Of a stretch of DNA of 64,000 bases, positions 18,698 through 29,010 are shown in pieces. The stretch comes from Planctomycetota bacterium (lineage in GTDB: Bacteria; Planctomycetota; Phycisphaerae; Phycisphaerales; UBA5793). The stretch spans positions 310,001 to 374,000 of the forward strand of contig JABFGK010000001.1 of the NCBI GenBank assembly GCA_013112555.1. Reading direction: 5' to 3'. The first letter of the stretch is position 1. Each line of letters starts with the position of its first letter. Both the position numbers and the translations under genes were made by a program. The notes beneath the pieces were generated by a model. The model was given only the letters and a program-made list of their open reading frames with translations, was not told the DNA's origin and made no database searches.

Positions 18698-21600
18698 ATG
18701 GCTGAGACTTTTTACGATCGAGTTAATGACTTCACCAGCGTCAAGATCATGCTGGCCAGCCCGAACGATATTCGTTCCTGGTCATTCGGTGAAGTTAAGA
18801 AGCCCGAGACGATCAACTATCGTACCTACCGTCCCGAGCGCGACGGCTTGTTTTGCGAGCGCATCTTCGGCCCGGAGCGGGACTATGAGTGCGCGTGCGG
18901 CAAGTACAAAGGGACGAAGTACAAGGGCATCATCTGCGACCGCTGTGGCGTCAAGGTGACGCACAGTCGCGTCCGCCGCAAGCGGATGGGCCACATCAAT
19001 CTCGCGTCGCCGATCGTGCATATCTGGTTCTTCAAGGCGCTGCCGAGCCGGTTGGGTACGTTGCTCGGAATGAAGACCTCGGACATGGAGAAGGTAATCT
19101 ATTTCCAGGATTACGTCGTCCTCGATCCGGGTGATACGCCGTTCAAACTCAAGCAGATGCTCACGGAGGACGAGTACCGCACTGCGTTTGAGCAGTATGG
19201 GTCCGCCTTTCGTGCCGGCATGGGGGCCGAGGCCGTCCGCGAACTGATCGAGAAATCAGATCTGACTGCTGAGGCGGCTGAGATCCGTGAGGAACTGGAT
19301 GGGTGCCGCTCGAAACAGCGCATCAAGGATCTGTCGAAGCGCTTGAAACTCATTGAGCAGATCCGGTTGTCGGAAAATGACCCGGCGTGGATGGTGATGG
19401 ACGTCGTTCCCGTTATTCCGCCGGACCTCCGCCCGCTCGTCCTGCTGGAAAGCGGCAACTTTGCCACGAGCGACCTGAACGACTTATACCGCCGGATTAT
19501 CAACCGGAACAACCGACTGAAGAAACTGATGGACCTCAATGCGCCGGAGGTCATTATCCGTAACGAGAAGCGCATGCTGCAGCAGGCGGTTGATGCGCTG
19601 TTTGACAACGGCCGCTGTCGGCGCCCCGTCCTCGGCTCATCCGGCCGAGCCCTGAAGTCGCTGACTGACATGATCAAGGGCAAGCAGGGGCGCTTCCGTG
19701 AAAACCTGCTGGGCAAGCGTGTTGATTACTCAGCCCGTTCCGTCATCGTGATCGGCCCGGAACTGAAGTTGCATCAGTGCGGTCTGCCAAAGAAGATCGC
19801 GCTCGAACTGTTCCAGCCGTTCATTATCCGGAAACTGAAAGAGCATGGGTACGCCGACACGATCAAGTCGGCCAAGCGCATGCTCGAGCGACGCGATCCG
19901 GAGGTCTGGGACGTTTTGGAGGAAGTGATCTACCAGCACCCGGTGCTGTTGAATCGAGCCCCGACGCTTCACCGTATGGGGATCCAGGCCTTCGAGCCGG
20001 TCCTCGTGGAAGGGAACGCGATTCGGGTTCACCCGCTGGTCTGCACCGGCTTCAATGCCGACTTCGACGGCGATCAGATGGCCGTCCATCTGCCATTGTC
20101 CGTCGAGGCACAGACCGAGGCCCATACGCTGATGCTGGCCTCGAACAACCTGTTCTCACCGGCAAGCGGCCGCCTCGTGATGCCGCCGACTCAGGACATC
20201 GTGCTCGGCGTCTACTTCATCACGACAATTCGTGAGGAAGGCGTGGACGATGAGAACCTGCGGCGATTCAAGGATCCGGTTGAGGCCATGCTGGCGTACG
20301 ACCACAGCATCATTGGATTGCATGAGCCGATCATTGTGCGTTTGCCGTCCTACAAGACCCAGGTCGTCTCCTCGCAGCGCGGGGATGCCGAACCGTGCCC
20401 GAAGAATCGTCGGGTACGGACGACGGTCGGGCGTTGCATCTTCAACGACATGCTCCAGGTCGAAATGCCGTTTTATAACTGCACACTCGGCAGTAAGGGT
20501 GGTTCGCGTGTTATTGACGATACGAATACGCTGCTCGGCCGTGGGGCAACGCTTGATCTGCTGGACCAACTCAAGGAACTCGGATTCAAGCAGTCCACCC
20601 TGGCCGGCCTGTCCTTCGGCGTGACCGACCTGCGAATTCCCGATCGGAAGCATGACCTGATCGAGGCAACGCAGAAGAAGGTCAATCGCGTCGAGAAGGC
20701 ATTCAATGCCGGTGCGATTACCGAGCGTGAGCGGTACAACCAGTTGCTCGACTTGTGGGCTCATTGTCGTGAACAGGTGACCAAGGAACTCATCACGACA
20801 CTGAAGAACGATCGCCGGGATGAAAATGACAACCCACTGCCGTTGGACAGCGGCAAGGGGCGGCATTATCTGAATCCGGTGTTTCTGATGAGTGACTCGG
20901 GTGCCCGAGGCAACATCAGTCAGATGCAGCAGTTGGCTGGTATGCGTGGTCTGATGAGTAAGCCGTCCGGTGAGATTATCGAGACACCGATTCGGGCGAA
21001 CTTCCGCGAAGGGTTGACGGTTCTTGAGTACTTCTCCTCGACCCACGGTGCTCGGAAGGGGCTGGCGGATACGGCCCTCAAGACGGCTGACTCCGGCTAC
21101 CTGACACGAAAACTGTGTGACGTGGCCCAGTCGGTGATCATTATCGAGAGCGACTGCAGCACGCGCAACGGTGTGCCGAAGCGTGCGATTTATAAGGGTG
21201 AGGAGATCGACGTCCCGTTGCGCGAGATCATCTACGGGCGGACGAGTTGCTCGACGATCATCAATCCGATGACCGACGAAGTGATCGTTCGTGCGAACCA
21301 GGTGATTGACGCCGATGCAGCGCGCAAGATCGAGGATCTCGGGATCGACTCGGTCGAGGTTCGCTCGCCGCTCACCTGTGAAACGCCGGGCGGTGTCTGT
21401 GCCAGTTGCTACGGGATGGACTTGTCCACCGGCATGTCGGTCGAGGCGGGGATGGCAGTCGGGATTATTGCAGCCCAGTCGATTGGTGAGCCGGGCACGC
21501 AGTTGACGATGCGTACCTTCCACACCGGTGGTGTGGCACAACGGACGCTGACCGAGACGACGTTCCGGGCCGCAGCACCCGGCGAGATCGAGCTGAGCGA

Positions 21601-23212
21601 CTGTAATGAGGTCGAGGTGCTCGATGAATCTGAGAGCAAGGTGCTGACTGCACTGAAGCGAAACGGTGAGTTGATCATTCGTGACCAGCGAGGCCGCGAG
21701 ATTGATAAGTACAAGGTGCCGTATGGTGCCTGGATTCGTGTCCGACCTGGTGACACGGTGAAGAAGGGTCAGCTGCTCGTCGAATGGGATCCACACCGTT
21801 CCCCGATTCTGGCTGAGAAGTCCGGTGCAGTGCAGTTCCACGATATCGAGATTGGCGAGACGGTGCGCGAGGAGGCCGCCGGTGGTGGCCGAACCGCCCT
21901 GGTCGTGATTGAGCACCGTGGCGAGAAGCACCCGCAGATTCGCGTGGCTGATGAAGAGGGCACAATTCTCGACTTCCACTATCTGCCGGCCAAGGCCCGC
22001 ATCATGGTGGAGGAAGGAGCCCCGATCAAGGTCGGTGAGGAACTGGCTCGTCAGCCGACGGCCGTGGCCGGCTCAGCCGACATCGTCGGTGGTCTGCCGC
22101 GTGTGACGGAAATCTTCGAGGCGCGCAAGCCGAAGGAACCGGCTGTGATGTCGGAGATCTCCGGCAGCGTCGAGTTGTTCTCCGACAAGCGCAAGGGCAA
22201 GATGACGATCCGCGTGACATCGGAATCGGGTCTCGAGAAGGACCACCATGTCCCGCAGGACAAGATGCTGCTGGTCCATACCGGTGATTATGTCACGGCC
22301 GGTGATCCGTTGACCCAGGGCCCCCTCGTGCCGCATGACATCCTGCGCATCAAGGGTGAAGATGCCCTCTACACATATATGCTGGATGAAGTCCAGAATG
22401 TGTACCGGGCACAGGGCGTGCCCATTAATGACAAGCACATTGAGGTCATGCTCCGGCAGATGCTCAGCAAGGTGCTGATCGAAAGCCCGGGCGACACGTC
22501 ACTGCTTCCGAATGAGGTCATTGACAAGCACGTCTTCAAGGCCCACAACACCGAAGCCTCCCAGTACGGCAAGATTACTGATCCGGGCGATACGTCACTG
22601 CCGGTGGGTGCGCTGGTCCCCAAGACGGACATTCGCGAGGCGAATGCACAGACTGAGGCAGCCGGGAAGAAGGGGGCCAAGGCGAAGCGGGCCAGGCAGT
22701 GCACGGCCCGTCCGTTGCTGCTGGGGATCACGAAGGCCTCGCTGCAATCGCGCTCCTGGCTGTCAGGTGCCTCGTTCCAGGAAACGACCAAGGTGCTCAC
22801 CGAGGCAGCCCTGCGAGGGGCGGTTGATAACCTTGAAGGGCTCAAGGAGAACGTGCTGCTTGGTCACTTGATTCCGGCCGGTACCGGCTTCCGCGGGCAT
22901 TTGTCCGTTCAAGTGAAGCGGATCGCGCCGGTTCCTGCTGCCCCGGTCTCTGACTTCGGGCAGAGTGCTCGCTGGCAGACGGCCGCCCCGGCGGCTGAGG
23001 TCGAGCCTGTCGAGGAACCAGTCGTCGAAGAGTCGGACGCCACGATCGCAGCCGATGCCGACACCGCGGTCGAGGTTCAGGATCCGTCACCGGTGGCCGA
23101 GGAGGTCGCCGCCGATGCGGAAGGTGACTTCCAGAACCCCGAAGGTGATGCCGGTGATGACGATGAGAAGGAGTCATCAGGTGTGACCACAGGGCTGGGC
23201 ACCGAGGGATAA
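18698..23212 (+). CDS. rpoC: RNA polymerase beta' subunit with acidic C-terminal tail
   Basis: A 1,504-residue beta' subunit. The N-terminal zinc site ([13 protein letters not shown]...CDRCGV) lies near residues 65-86, the catalytic [15 protein letters not shown] near 452, the second zinc site ([13 protein letters not shown]) near 893, and [21 protein letters not shown] near 926. [21 protein letters not shown] marks the conserved C-terminal region. After this, roughly the last 75 residues are rich in Glu, Asp, Ala and Val with no recognisable domain, an extension beyond the usual end. The last gene of the rpo unit, it is followed at once by a strong terminator. Confidence 0.98.
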   Translation: MAETFYDRVNDFTSVKIMLASPNDIRSWSFGEVKKPETINYRTYRPERDGLFCERIFGPERDYECACGKYKGTKYKGIICDRCGVKVTHSRVRRKRMGHINLASPIVHIWFFKALPSRLGTLLGMKTSDMEKVIYFQDYVVLDPGDTPFKLKQMLTEDEYRTAFEQYGSAFRAGMGAEAVRELIEKSDLTAEAAEIREELDGCRSKQRIKDLSKRLKLIEQIRLSENDPAWMVMDVVPVIPPDLRPLVLLESGNFATSDLNDLYRRIINRNNRLKKLMDLNAPEVIIRNEKRMLQQAVDALFDNGRCRRPVLGSSGRALKSLTDMIKGKQGRFRENLLGKRVDYSARSVIVIGPELKLHQCGLPKKIALELFQPFIIRKLKEHGYADTIKSAKRMLERRDPEVWDVLEEVIYQHPVLLNRAPTLHRMGIQAFEPVLVEGNAIRVHPLVCTGFNADFDGDQMAVHLPLSVEAQTEAHTLMLASNNLFSPASGRLVMPPTQDIVLGVYFITTIREEGVDDENLRRFKDPVEAMLAYDHSIIGLHEPIIVRLPSYKTQVVSSQRGDAEPCPKNRRVRTTVGRCIFNDMLQVEMPFYNCTLGSKGGSRVIDDTNTLLGRGATLDLLDQLKELGFKQSTLAGLSFGVTDLRIPDRKHDLIEATQKKVNRVEKAFNAGAITERERYNQLLDLWAHCREQVTKELITTLKNDRRDENDNPLPLDSGKGRHYLNPVFLMSDSGARGNISQMQQLAGMRGLMSKPSGEIIETPIRANFREGLTVLEYFSSTHGARKGLADTALKTADSGYLTRKLCDVAQSVIIIESDCSTRNGVPKRAIYKGEEIDVPLREIIYGRTSCSTIINPMTDEVIVRANQVIDADAARKIEDLGIDSVEVRSPLTCETPGGVCASCYGMDLSTGMSVEAGMAVGIIAAQSIGEPGTQLTMRTFHTGGVAQRTLTETTFRAAAPGEIELSDCNEVEVLDESESKVLTALKRNGELIIRDQRGREIDKYKVPYGAWIRVRPGDTVKKGQLLVEWDPHRSPILAEKSGAVQFHDIEIGETVREEAAGGGRTALVVIEHRGEKHPQIRVADEEGTILDFHYLPAKARIMVEEGAPIKVGEELARQPTAVAGSADIVGGLPRVTEIFEARKPKEPAVMSEISGSVELFSDKRKGKMTIRVTSESGLEKDHHVPQDKMLLVHTGDYVTAGDPLTQGPLVPHDILRIKGEDALYTYMLDEVQNVYRAQGVPINDKHIEVMLRQMLSKVLIESPGDTSLLPNEVIDKHVFKAHNTEASQYGKITDPGDTSLPVGALVPKTDIREANAQTEAAGKKGAKAKRARQCTARPLLLGITKASLQSRSWLSGASFQETTKVLTEAALRGAVDNLEGLKENVLLGHLIPAGTGFRGHLSVQVKRIAPVPAAPVSDFGQSARWQTAAPAAEVEPVEEPVVEESDATIAADADTAVEVQDPSPVAEEVAADAEGDFQNPEGDAGDDDEKESSGVTTGLGTEG

Positions 23213-23235
23213 GGTTCTGTGTGCGTAAAAACAAA

Positions 23236-23280
23236 CCGGACTTGTCGTTGTGATGACGACAAGTCCGGCTTTTCATTTTT
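23236..23280 (+). terminator. Strong rho-independent terminator after rpoC
   Basis: A perfect 13-bp stem (CCGGACTTGTCGT at 23236-23248 and its complement at 23256-23268) with a 7-nt loop is followed by CTTTTCATTTTT. It lies 24 bases after the rpoC stop and before the convergent isomerase gene, so it ends the rpoB-sulfotransferase-rpoC unit. Confidence 0.93.
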
Positions 23281-23300
23281 GGAGTGCTGGGACCGCGATC

Positions 23301-24284
23301 TCAGAACCACCAGGCCTCACCCTGCGGCTCCTCGATGATCACAGAGGAGAGGTATTCGACGGCCTTCTCAAATCCCTCGGTGACGGACATGTACGAGTCC
23401 TCGTGTTCGATCGAGAGGACGCCGTCGTAGCCGTAGCGCCTGAGCATGGTCACAAACGGCTTCCAGAAGTCGTCGCCGTGCCCGTACCCGCAGGTGCGGA
23501 AGACCCATGAGCGGTTCTTCAGGTCACCATAAGAGCGGGCGTCGAGCGTGCCGTTGATGCGCGCCTGGTGCGGATCGATTTCCGTATCTTTCGCATGGCA
23601 ATAAAACAGCAGGCCGGCCTCGCCCAGGACGCGGGCCGCTTCAACCGGATCGATCCCCTGCCAGAAGAAGTGGGAGGGGTCGAGGTTGGCACCGAGGTTC
23701 GGCGACCGCTTATTGGCACAGCAGGCCTGACTGAGTCGTATCAGCGTGTCGGGGTTATAGACGCAGAACCCCGGGTGCGCTTCCCAGGCAACTTTGATGC
23801 CGAGTTTCGCACACATCTTGCTCTGCTCTTTCCAATAGGGGATGAGCACGTCATTCCACTGGTACTTGAGGATCTCGCCGTACTCGGGCGGCCAGGCACA
23901 GGTGACCCAGTTCGGCATCTTGTCCCGATCGCTTCCCCCCGGGCATCCGGAGAATGTGACCACGATATCAGTGCCGAGTTTCGGGGCGAGTTGGCAGGCA
24001 GTCAGAAACGCGGCATGATGCTCTTTGGCTTCAGCCTTAACGGGCGAGACCGGATTGCCATGGACGGCCAGGGCCGACAAGGTGAGGTCCCGCTCGGCGA
24101 GTTTGCCGCAGATTTCCTCCTGCAGTTTCTTGCTGTTGTTTGCCTTCTTCGGATCGAAGAATGGTTTGCCGGGATACCCCCCGACGGGCAACTCGATCGC
24201 ATCGAGTCCCAGTTGGGCACAATAATCCAGGGCTTCGTCGAATTTCATGCCGGTGAATAGCGCGGCCATAACTCCAAGTTTCAT
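23301..24284 (-). CDS. Sugar phosphate isomerase/epimerase (xylose isomerase-like TIM barrel)
   Basis: A 327-residue cytoplasmic protein of the AP-endonuclease-2/xylose-isomerase-like family. Landmarks are MKLGVMAALFTGMKFDEAL at the start, GLDAIELPVGG, WEAHPGF, LDPSHFFWQGIDP, YCHAKDTEID and LSIEHED, where the Glu, Asp and His residues form the expected metal site. The substrate is unknown, probably a sugar or inositol derivative. The start at 24284 is favoured by GGAGG nine bases upstream; the frame extends further upstream to 24419 without a ribosome site. Such enzymes are numerous in planctomycetes; a second, exported relative lies at 62590. Confidence 0.88.
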   Translation of the reverse strand: MKLGVMAALFTGMKFDEALDYCAQLGLDAIELPVGGYPGKPFFDPKKANNSKKLQEEICGKLAERDLTLSALAVHGNPVSPVKAEAKEHHAAFLTACQLAPKLGTDIVVTFSGCPGGSDRDKMPNWVTCAWPPEYGEILKYQWNDVLIPYWKEQSKMCAKLGIKVAWEAHPGFCVYNPDTLIRLSQACCANKRSPNLGANLDPSHFFWQGIDPVEAARVLGEAGLLFYCHAKDTEIDPHQARINGTLDARSYGDLKNRSWVFRTCGYGHGDDFWKPFVTMLRRYGYDGVLSIEHEDSYMSVTEGFEKAVEYLSSVIIEEPQGEAWWF

Positions 24285-24622
24285 CGCTGTTGCCTCCAGT
24301 TCCGTCCGGGCCAGCCGGCGGATCGCTGAGCCTGACTTGATGAGGTGTGTGCCGTGACTGCCAGGGCATCGCGTTGGACCTCCAGCACGAGCACGCCATA
24401 GGGGGAAGTGTAGGAGCATTTGGTGCGGCAGGTCCGGAATCCCGGCAGTACGATTCCCCTCTCTGCGGTCGCCTCGGTCAGCCCCGAATCATCCTGAACT
24501 GTCGATGGCGATGGTCCGATCTGGTATATCACATGAACAGGGGGAGCGATCGCTCCGCGCCGACCAGGGCCGATAAGGGCCCTGTGCATTCGACGACACA
24601 GCGGTCCTGATGGGATTGTCAG
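24285..24622. other. 338-bp divergent intergenic region
   Basis: No gene is seen between the leftward isomerase and the rightward CheA-like gene. It must hold both promoters. The one clear element is the 14-bp palindrome GGAGCGATCGCTCC listed separately. A GCCGATAA at 24568 resembles a sigma-28 -10 element but lacks a -35 partner. Confidence 0.6.
24543..24556. promoter_or_regulatory. 14-bp perfect palindrome upstream of the CheA-like gene
   Basis: GGAGCGATCGCTCC reads the same on both strands and ends 66 bases before the CheA-like start codon. It could be a binding site for a dimeric regulator. The inner GCGATCGC is also a common GC-rich octamer, so chance occurrence is possible. Confidence 0.3.
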
Positions 24623-26230
24623 ATGACGGGCAAGTTTGTGCAGCACGCAGACACGGACATATTGGGTGATTTCAGGGCTGAGGCCGATGAGCGGTCATCT
24701 GCAATCGAGCAGTGTGTACACAATATCCGTCGTCACGGGAGCCGCCCCGAGTTGGTACAACGACTGTCACATGAGTTGCACACACTCAAGGGATCAGCCT
24801 CCTTCCTGCATTACGACGACGTGGTATCGAGCCTGCATCGTGCCGAGGAACTGCTCCATGCACTGCGGGGCGCTGGGGAGCAGACCGAGCAGGATGCACT
24901 GACGGCCGTCGAAGGCTCGATCGCATTGCTCCGCCGCAGCATCGCGACCTCATCCGGTGAGCACGCGTCGGCCGCACCGTCCCACATGGCAGCAACGCAG
25001 GTCGGCGATTCGTATGTGCGCGTCGACCGTCAGCGTTTGCGGGAATTGCAATCACAGTCGTTCAATCTGGATAAATGCCTCGATTCGCTTCGCGCATCCC
25101 TTCGCCGGGCTGACCGTGACGATCCCGGTGTTGCACGGCACCGGCGGATGAAGCGGGTGGTCGACCGTGATCTTCGCAACGCCCAAGGGCGAGCACGGCG
25201 TATCGGTCGAACGGCCGTCCATGCCCAATGCCGGCCCTTCGGCAGTCTCGTCCCACGGTATGACCAGCATGTACACCAACTCTGTGCCGAGACCGGCAAG
25301 CGGATCAGACTCGAGGTTCATGGGGTGGGCATCGAAGTGCACGAGTCACTGCTGCTCTCGTTGGACAGCATCATCTCGCATCTGCTTCGGAACAGTGCGT
25401 CGCATGGGATCGAGGCCCCGGACATCCGAAGCACTGTCGGCAAACCGGAGGTCGGGGTGATCCGGCTGGCGGTTGCGCGCCAGGGCTGTCGGCTTGAGTT
25501 GCGATTCCGCGATGACGGGTGCGGCCTGGATCTTGATGCAGTCAGTCGTCAGGCAGTAGCCATGGGCACGGTGTCACCGGGTGAAGTTGACGGCATGACC
25601 GCTTCCCAGCAGGCAGCACTTGCCTTCGCGCCGGGTCTTTCAACCAGCGGGACGGCAACAAACCTCGTTGGGCGCGGCTTGGGGTTGAGTGCTGTGTGCT
25701 CCGAGGCTGTCGCGCGGGGTGGGAGTACACAATGGCTGCCGGGCAGACCTGACGAGCCCGGGTTCGGTGTGAGGGTCAGTCTCATGCAGCCGACCGCCGT
25801 TGAACGATGTCTGGTGTGCCGGGCCGATGGGCGCGTGTTCGCGCTGTCGGCCGGGTTTGCGTGCGTGCGTTGTCTCAAGGGTGCCGGTCACGGGAGCAGC
25901 CATCCGAGCCCTGGTGCTCGGCGTCTGTGCCTTGCTTCTGAGCCATCGCCATGCGAAATGCCTCGTTTGGAATCGGTCCAGGATGTGTCGGGGCACGGTA
26001 GGAATGGTCCGGTAAGTGAGGTACTTGTCACAGACTGGTCCAGAACCGGAACGTTGGCGCTTGTCCCTGACCAGGTAATTGGAACACGTGAGTTGGTCGT
26101 ATCGTCTGAGGTGAACCACGGCCTCGTTCCTGCCGATTGGGTATGCGGGTACGCGCGCTTAAGCGCTGGTCGCATGTGTCCGGTTGTGAATACCGGCTGG
26201 CTGTCTGCTGTGTCGGACGGGCAGCCGTGA
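24623..26230 (+). CDS. CheA-like histidine kinase with a degenerate CheW domain
   Basis: A 535-residue protein. An HPt domain lies near residues 15-115 with the phosphorylated His in HELHTLKGSASF (about 50-61). A dimerisation-like helical region follows, then an ATPase domain with N box HLLRNSASHGIE near 254, DDGCGLD (G1) near 297 and GRGLGLSAV (G2), the arrangement typical of CheA. The last 140 residues show CheW-like strands (TLALVPDQVIGTRELVVS, GRMCPVVNTGWL) but are weakly conserved. There is no CheY-binding P2 domain. It is a cytoplasmic kinase that should phosphorylate the CheY encoded downstream. It is followed by CheX-like, CheY and FapA genes but no receptor, CheR or CheB gene. The start has no clear ribosome site. 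Confidence 0.82.
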   Translation: MTGKFVQHADTDILGDFRAEADERSSAIEQCVHNIRRHGSRPELVQRLSHELHTLKGSASFLHYDDVVSSLHRAEELLHALRGAGEQTEQDALTAVEGSIALLRRSIATSSGEHASAAPSHMAATQVGDSYVRVDRQRLRELQSQSFNLDKCLDSLRASLRRADRDDPGVARHRRMKRVVDRDLRNAQGRARRIGRTAVHAQCRPFGSLVPRYDQHVHQLCAETGKRIRLEVHGVGIEVHESLLLSLDSIISHLLRNSASHGIEAPDIRSTVGKPEVGVIRLAVARQGCRLELRFRDDGCGLDLDAVSRQAVAMGTVSPGEVDGMTASQQAALAFAPGLSTSGTATNLVGRGLGLSAVCSEAVARGGSTQWLPGRPDEPGFGVRVSLMQPTAVERCLVCRADGRVFALSAGFACVRCLKGAGHGSSHPSPGARRLCLASEPSPCEMPRLESVQDVSGHGRNGPVSEVLVTDWSRTGTLALVPDQVIGTRELVVSSEVNHGLVPADWVCGYARLSAGRMCPVVNTGWLSAVSDGQP

Positions 26231-26311
26231 TTCGAGGCGATTCCCGGCCTCCTGGATGCGCCATCGGCCGGCTCATCGACGCGCTGAATCTCTTGATCTG
26301 GACGCACGACG

Positions 26312-26824
26312 ATGGAGCCATCACCGATAACTACTGAGTTTGCTCAGTCCGTCCTCAAGGTTCTGGACACCATGCTTCAGGTGCATGGAGTCCTGGCCGG
26401 TGGGATTGATTCTGATACCCCGAGGCCTGTTATCGGCGTCGAGGCCGGGCTTGACGGTGACTTTCACGGCCGCTTCTCATTATCCATGCACGAGGACACC
26501 GCCTCGGCACTGGTACGACTCTTTACCGGCGAGCCGCACCGGACGTGCGATGACGACTTCTCGGACGCCCTGACTGAGTTGATGAGCATTACCTCGGGTA
26601 ACACGAAGGCCGGCATGCCCGGCTGCTTGATGCAGATCGCTCGTCCCAGACTCATTTGGGAACACGCAGGACCGGCCGATGAGGACCAGGATCTCGAGTC
26701 GCGCAGTCTGCGTGAGACGATGTGGTGTGGGACGGATTGCGGCAATATCAAGATCGGCGTCACGCTGACATCGCCGGGGGCACCCGGGGACCATGCACGC
26801 AGACGTGGGGGTGCTGGATCATGA
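26312..26824 (+). CDS. CheX-like protein with an altered phosphatase motif
   Basis: A 170-residue protein related to the CheX branch of CheC/CheX/FliY phosphatases: the N-terminal FAQSVLKVLDTMLQVHG helix, a GDFHGRFSLSM strand and the helix DALTELMSITSGNTK match the CheX layout. In active CheX the helix carries Glu and Asn three residues apart (ELxN) to dephosphorylate CheY-P. Here the sequence is ELMS, so the Asn is replaced by Ser. The last 30 residues do not resemble the family. Its stop overlaps the cheY start (ATGA), which supports a functional link. It may be a weak phosphatase or only a CheY-P binder. Confidence 0.65.
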   Translation: MEPSPITTEFAQSVLKVLDTMLQVHGVLAGGIDSDTPRPVIGVEAGLDGDFHGRFSLSMHEDTASALVRLFTGEPHRTCDDDFSDALTELMSITSGNTKAGMPGCLMQIARPRLIWEHAGPADEDQDLESRSLRETMWCGTDCGNIKIGVTLTSPGAPGDHARRRGGAGS

Positions 26825-27246
26825 GAATAATGCTGGTTGATGATTCGCGAACGATGCGCAGTATCCAGCGGGCGGTGCTGACCGAACTCGGGCATTCGGA
26901 TATTGAGGAAGCGTGCGACGGGCAGGACGCACTGAGCAAGGTCTGGGCATTCAAACCTGACCTGCTGCTGGTTGACTGGAATATGCCGAACATGGATGGG
27001 CTGTCCTTTGTCAAGGTATTCCGTGCCAAAGACAAGACGACGCCCATCATCATGGTCACCTGTGAGAAGGAAAAAGGCCGAGTCGTGGAGGCGATTCAGG
27101 CAGGCGTGAACAACTACGTCGCCAAGCCGTTTACTCCGGATCTGTTGTCGCAACGGCTTCAGGAGACGCTGTCACGGTGTGACATGGAGACGGCAGAGGA
27201 CGAAGAGACAACGCCACAGCAGCAGCAACAGTCAACGCCGCAGTGA
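26821..27246 (+). CDS. CheY-like single-domain response regulator
   Basis: A 141-residue receiver domain. The acidic pocket DD follows MLV near residue 6, the phosphoacceptor Asp is in LLVDWNMPNMDG near 57, Thr is in IIMVTCEKE and Lys in YVAKPFTPD. A 20-residue Glu/Gln-rich tail (ETTPQQQQQ) follows, with no output domain. ATG 26821 overlaps the previous stop by 4 bp; the frame is open further upstream but that part is a shadow of the CheX-like gene. It is the probable target of the upstream kinase and may act on motility, polysaccharide or FapA-related output. Confidence 0.92.
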   Translation: MRIMLVDDSRTMRSIQRAVLTELGHSDIEEACDGQDALSKVWAFKPDLLLVDWNMPNMDGLSFVKVFRAKDKTTPIIMVTCEKEKGRVVEAIQAGVNNYVAKPFTPDLLSQRLQETLSRCDMETAEDEETTPQQQQQSTPQ

Positions 27247-27339
27247 CCACCGCATCACATCCGCGTTTTCTGATGGCAGGAACCGGTCGGCACGTCGAGA
27301 CAGGGGGACCGCGCTTCCTGTGGGATGGAGCATGACACG

Positions 27340-28930
27340 ATGAGTACACAAACTCTCTCAGGCATTTCGGTCCGCATGAAGGACTCGCGCATGAAGGCGG
27401 TACTCATTATCCCGCCGAACATGGTGCGCGAGGCTGTCTCGGCCGATCTGTGTATCTCAGCGGCTCGAAACGCCGAGGTGGTCTGCTCCGAGCACGTCAT
27501 TCAGGCCATTGAGAAGGCTGTCGCCCAGTATCATGAGGACAACCGGCAGCGTCTGGAAGTGGTGATCGCCACCGGCAAGATGCCGGTCAACGGCGAAGAT
27601 GGATGGATCGAGTGGGAGCCGCGGCTTTGATCCGGACAACCCGCAGCCGTCGACTTCGGCCACGGTCGTGGATACTGACGAGGCAGCAGGCGACGAAGCC
27701 GTGCCCGAGGCTGATTCCGATGCGTGCGACGATTCTGATCAGACGGATCAGACCCATGAAACAGCGGACGCAGAGGAAGAGGGCGAGCGCATTGACTTCT
27801 ATCAGTCGCGCCAGGGCCCGACCGTGACGGCCGGTGAACGAATCTGCACACTCCATGAACCGACAGCCGGGGTCGATGGGGATACGGTCAACGGGATTGT
27901 GATGACGGCCAAGGCAGGACAACCGGTTCGAGTCCACATGAACGACACGGTCGAGGTGGATGGCTATGGCCATGTGACGGCCACCATTTCAGGCCTGCTG
28001 CATTATGACGGCCGCTCGTTGCGCGTACTCGAACTGCTCGAAGTCCCCGGATTCGTCGACTTCAACACCGGGCATGTGCAGTTTGACGGGGATGTCGTCG
28101 TACAAAAGGGCATTCGCGATCGCTTCGAAGTCCGGTGCACCGGGAGCCTGACGGTCAATGGCTTGGTGGAAGCGGCCGGTGTCCACGTGGAAGGTGATGC
28201 CGTCTTTCGCTACGGGATGGCCGGGCGCCAAAAGGGCGTTATTAATATCGGTGCCGATCTGACCGCTCGCTACCTTGATAGCGTCATTGGAAAAGTCAGC
28301 GGCGATGTGACGATCGAACGTGAGATTATTAACTGTACACTCGATATCGGGCGGTCATTGCTGCTGAAGCGCGGCTCTCTGATCGGGGGACGAGTCTTTG
28401 CGCGAGGCGGCGCGAATCTCGAGAACATCGGATCCGACGGCAACATTCCGACGACCCTCATCATCGGGATCATCCCGGAACTTGAGCAGTTGCTGCAGCA
28501 GATCAATGCCATTCGGACGCAGGTAAACAGCCGGATCAAGCGCGTTGAAACCGAAGTTGACCCCCTGCGCCGTGCCGGGGCCCGATTGTCGGAGACCCAG
28601 GCGAAGCACCTCAAGATATTCGAGGCAGAGTTGAGTGCACTCAGCGAGCGGTTTGACTTGCTCCATCAGAAGCGGGGCGAGATACAAGATCGTATTAACA
28701 AGTATGCTCGGGCTGAAATCGTTGTCACCCATCGAGTGTACACCGGGGTCACGCTCATCCTGCACCATATCAACGCACAGATTAAGACGAAGCTCAGGGG
28801 GCCGGTCCGCATCGGCTTCAACGAAGATATGCAAGCGGAAGTCGAGGATCTGATCACGAACCACAAGCGGAGTCTGTCATCGTTTGCCGAGATCAGTGTC
28901 CTGGACGAGAACCATATTCCGATGGAATGA
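27340..28930 (+). pseudogene. FapA (DUF342) homologue split by a +1 frameshift at CTT TGA
   Basis: Two frames together make one FapA. The first (27340-27630, 96 residues) is the N-terminal FapA segment and ends in KMPVNGEDGWIEWEPRL then TGA. The second (443 residues from ATG 27599 to 28930) continues with FDPDNPQP, a 45-residue acidic linker, RIDFYQSRQGPTVTAGE, the right-handed beta-helix of DUF342, and a C-terminal coiled coil. The frames join by +1 at CTT TGA (27625-27630), where CTT to TTT slippage would keep reading. This is the same CUU UGA core used in prfB (RF2). A GGGAG lies six bases before CTT, further than in prfB. Other explanations are reinitiation at ATG 27599, a real mutation, or a base error. 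Start 27340 has TGGAG upstream. FapA proteins act in cell-surface and motility control. Frameshift status, not identity, is the uncertain part. Confidence 0.75.
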
Positions 28931-29010
28931 GCGGCATGCGGGGCTGGAATGGCTGGAGGACGGCACCCCCGATCGCCGTTGGACGTACATTCCCGCGGCA
29001 GTTGTCATCG

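Noticed and set aside
24565-24576. GCCGATAA as a sigma-28 -10 element before the CheA-like gene
   Set aside because: No TAAA-type -35 element is found at the right distance; the same octamer at 34191 also lacks one.
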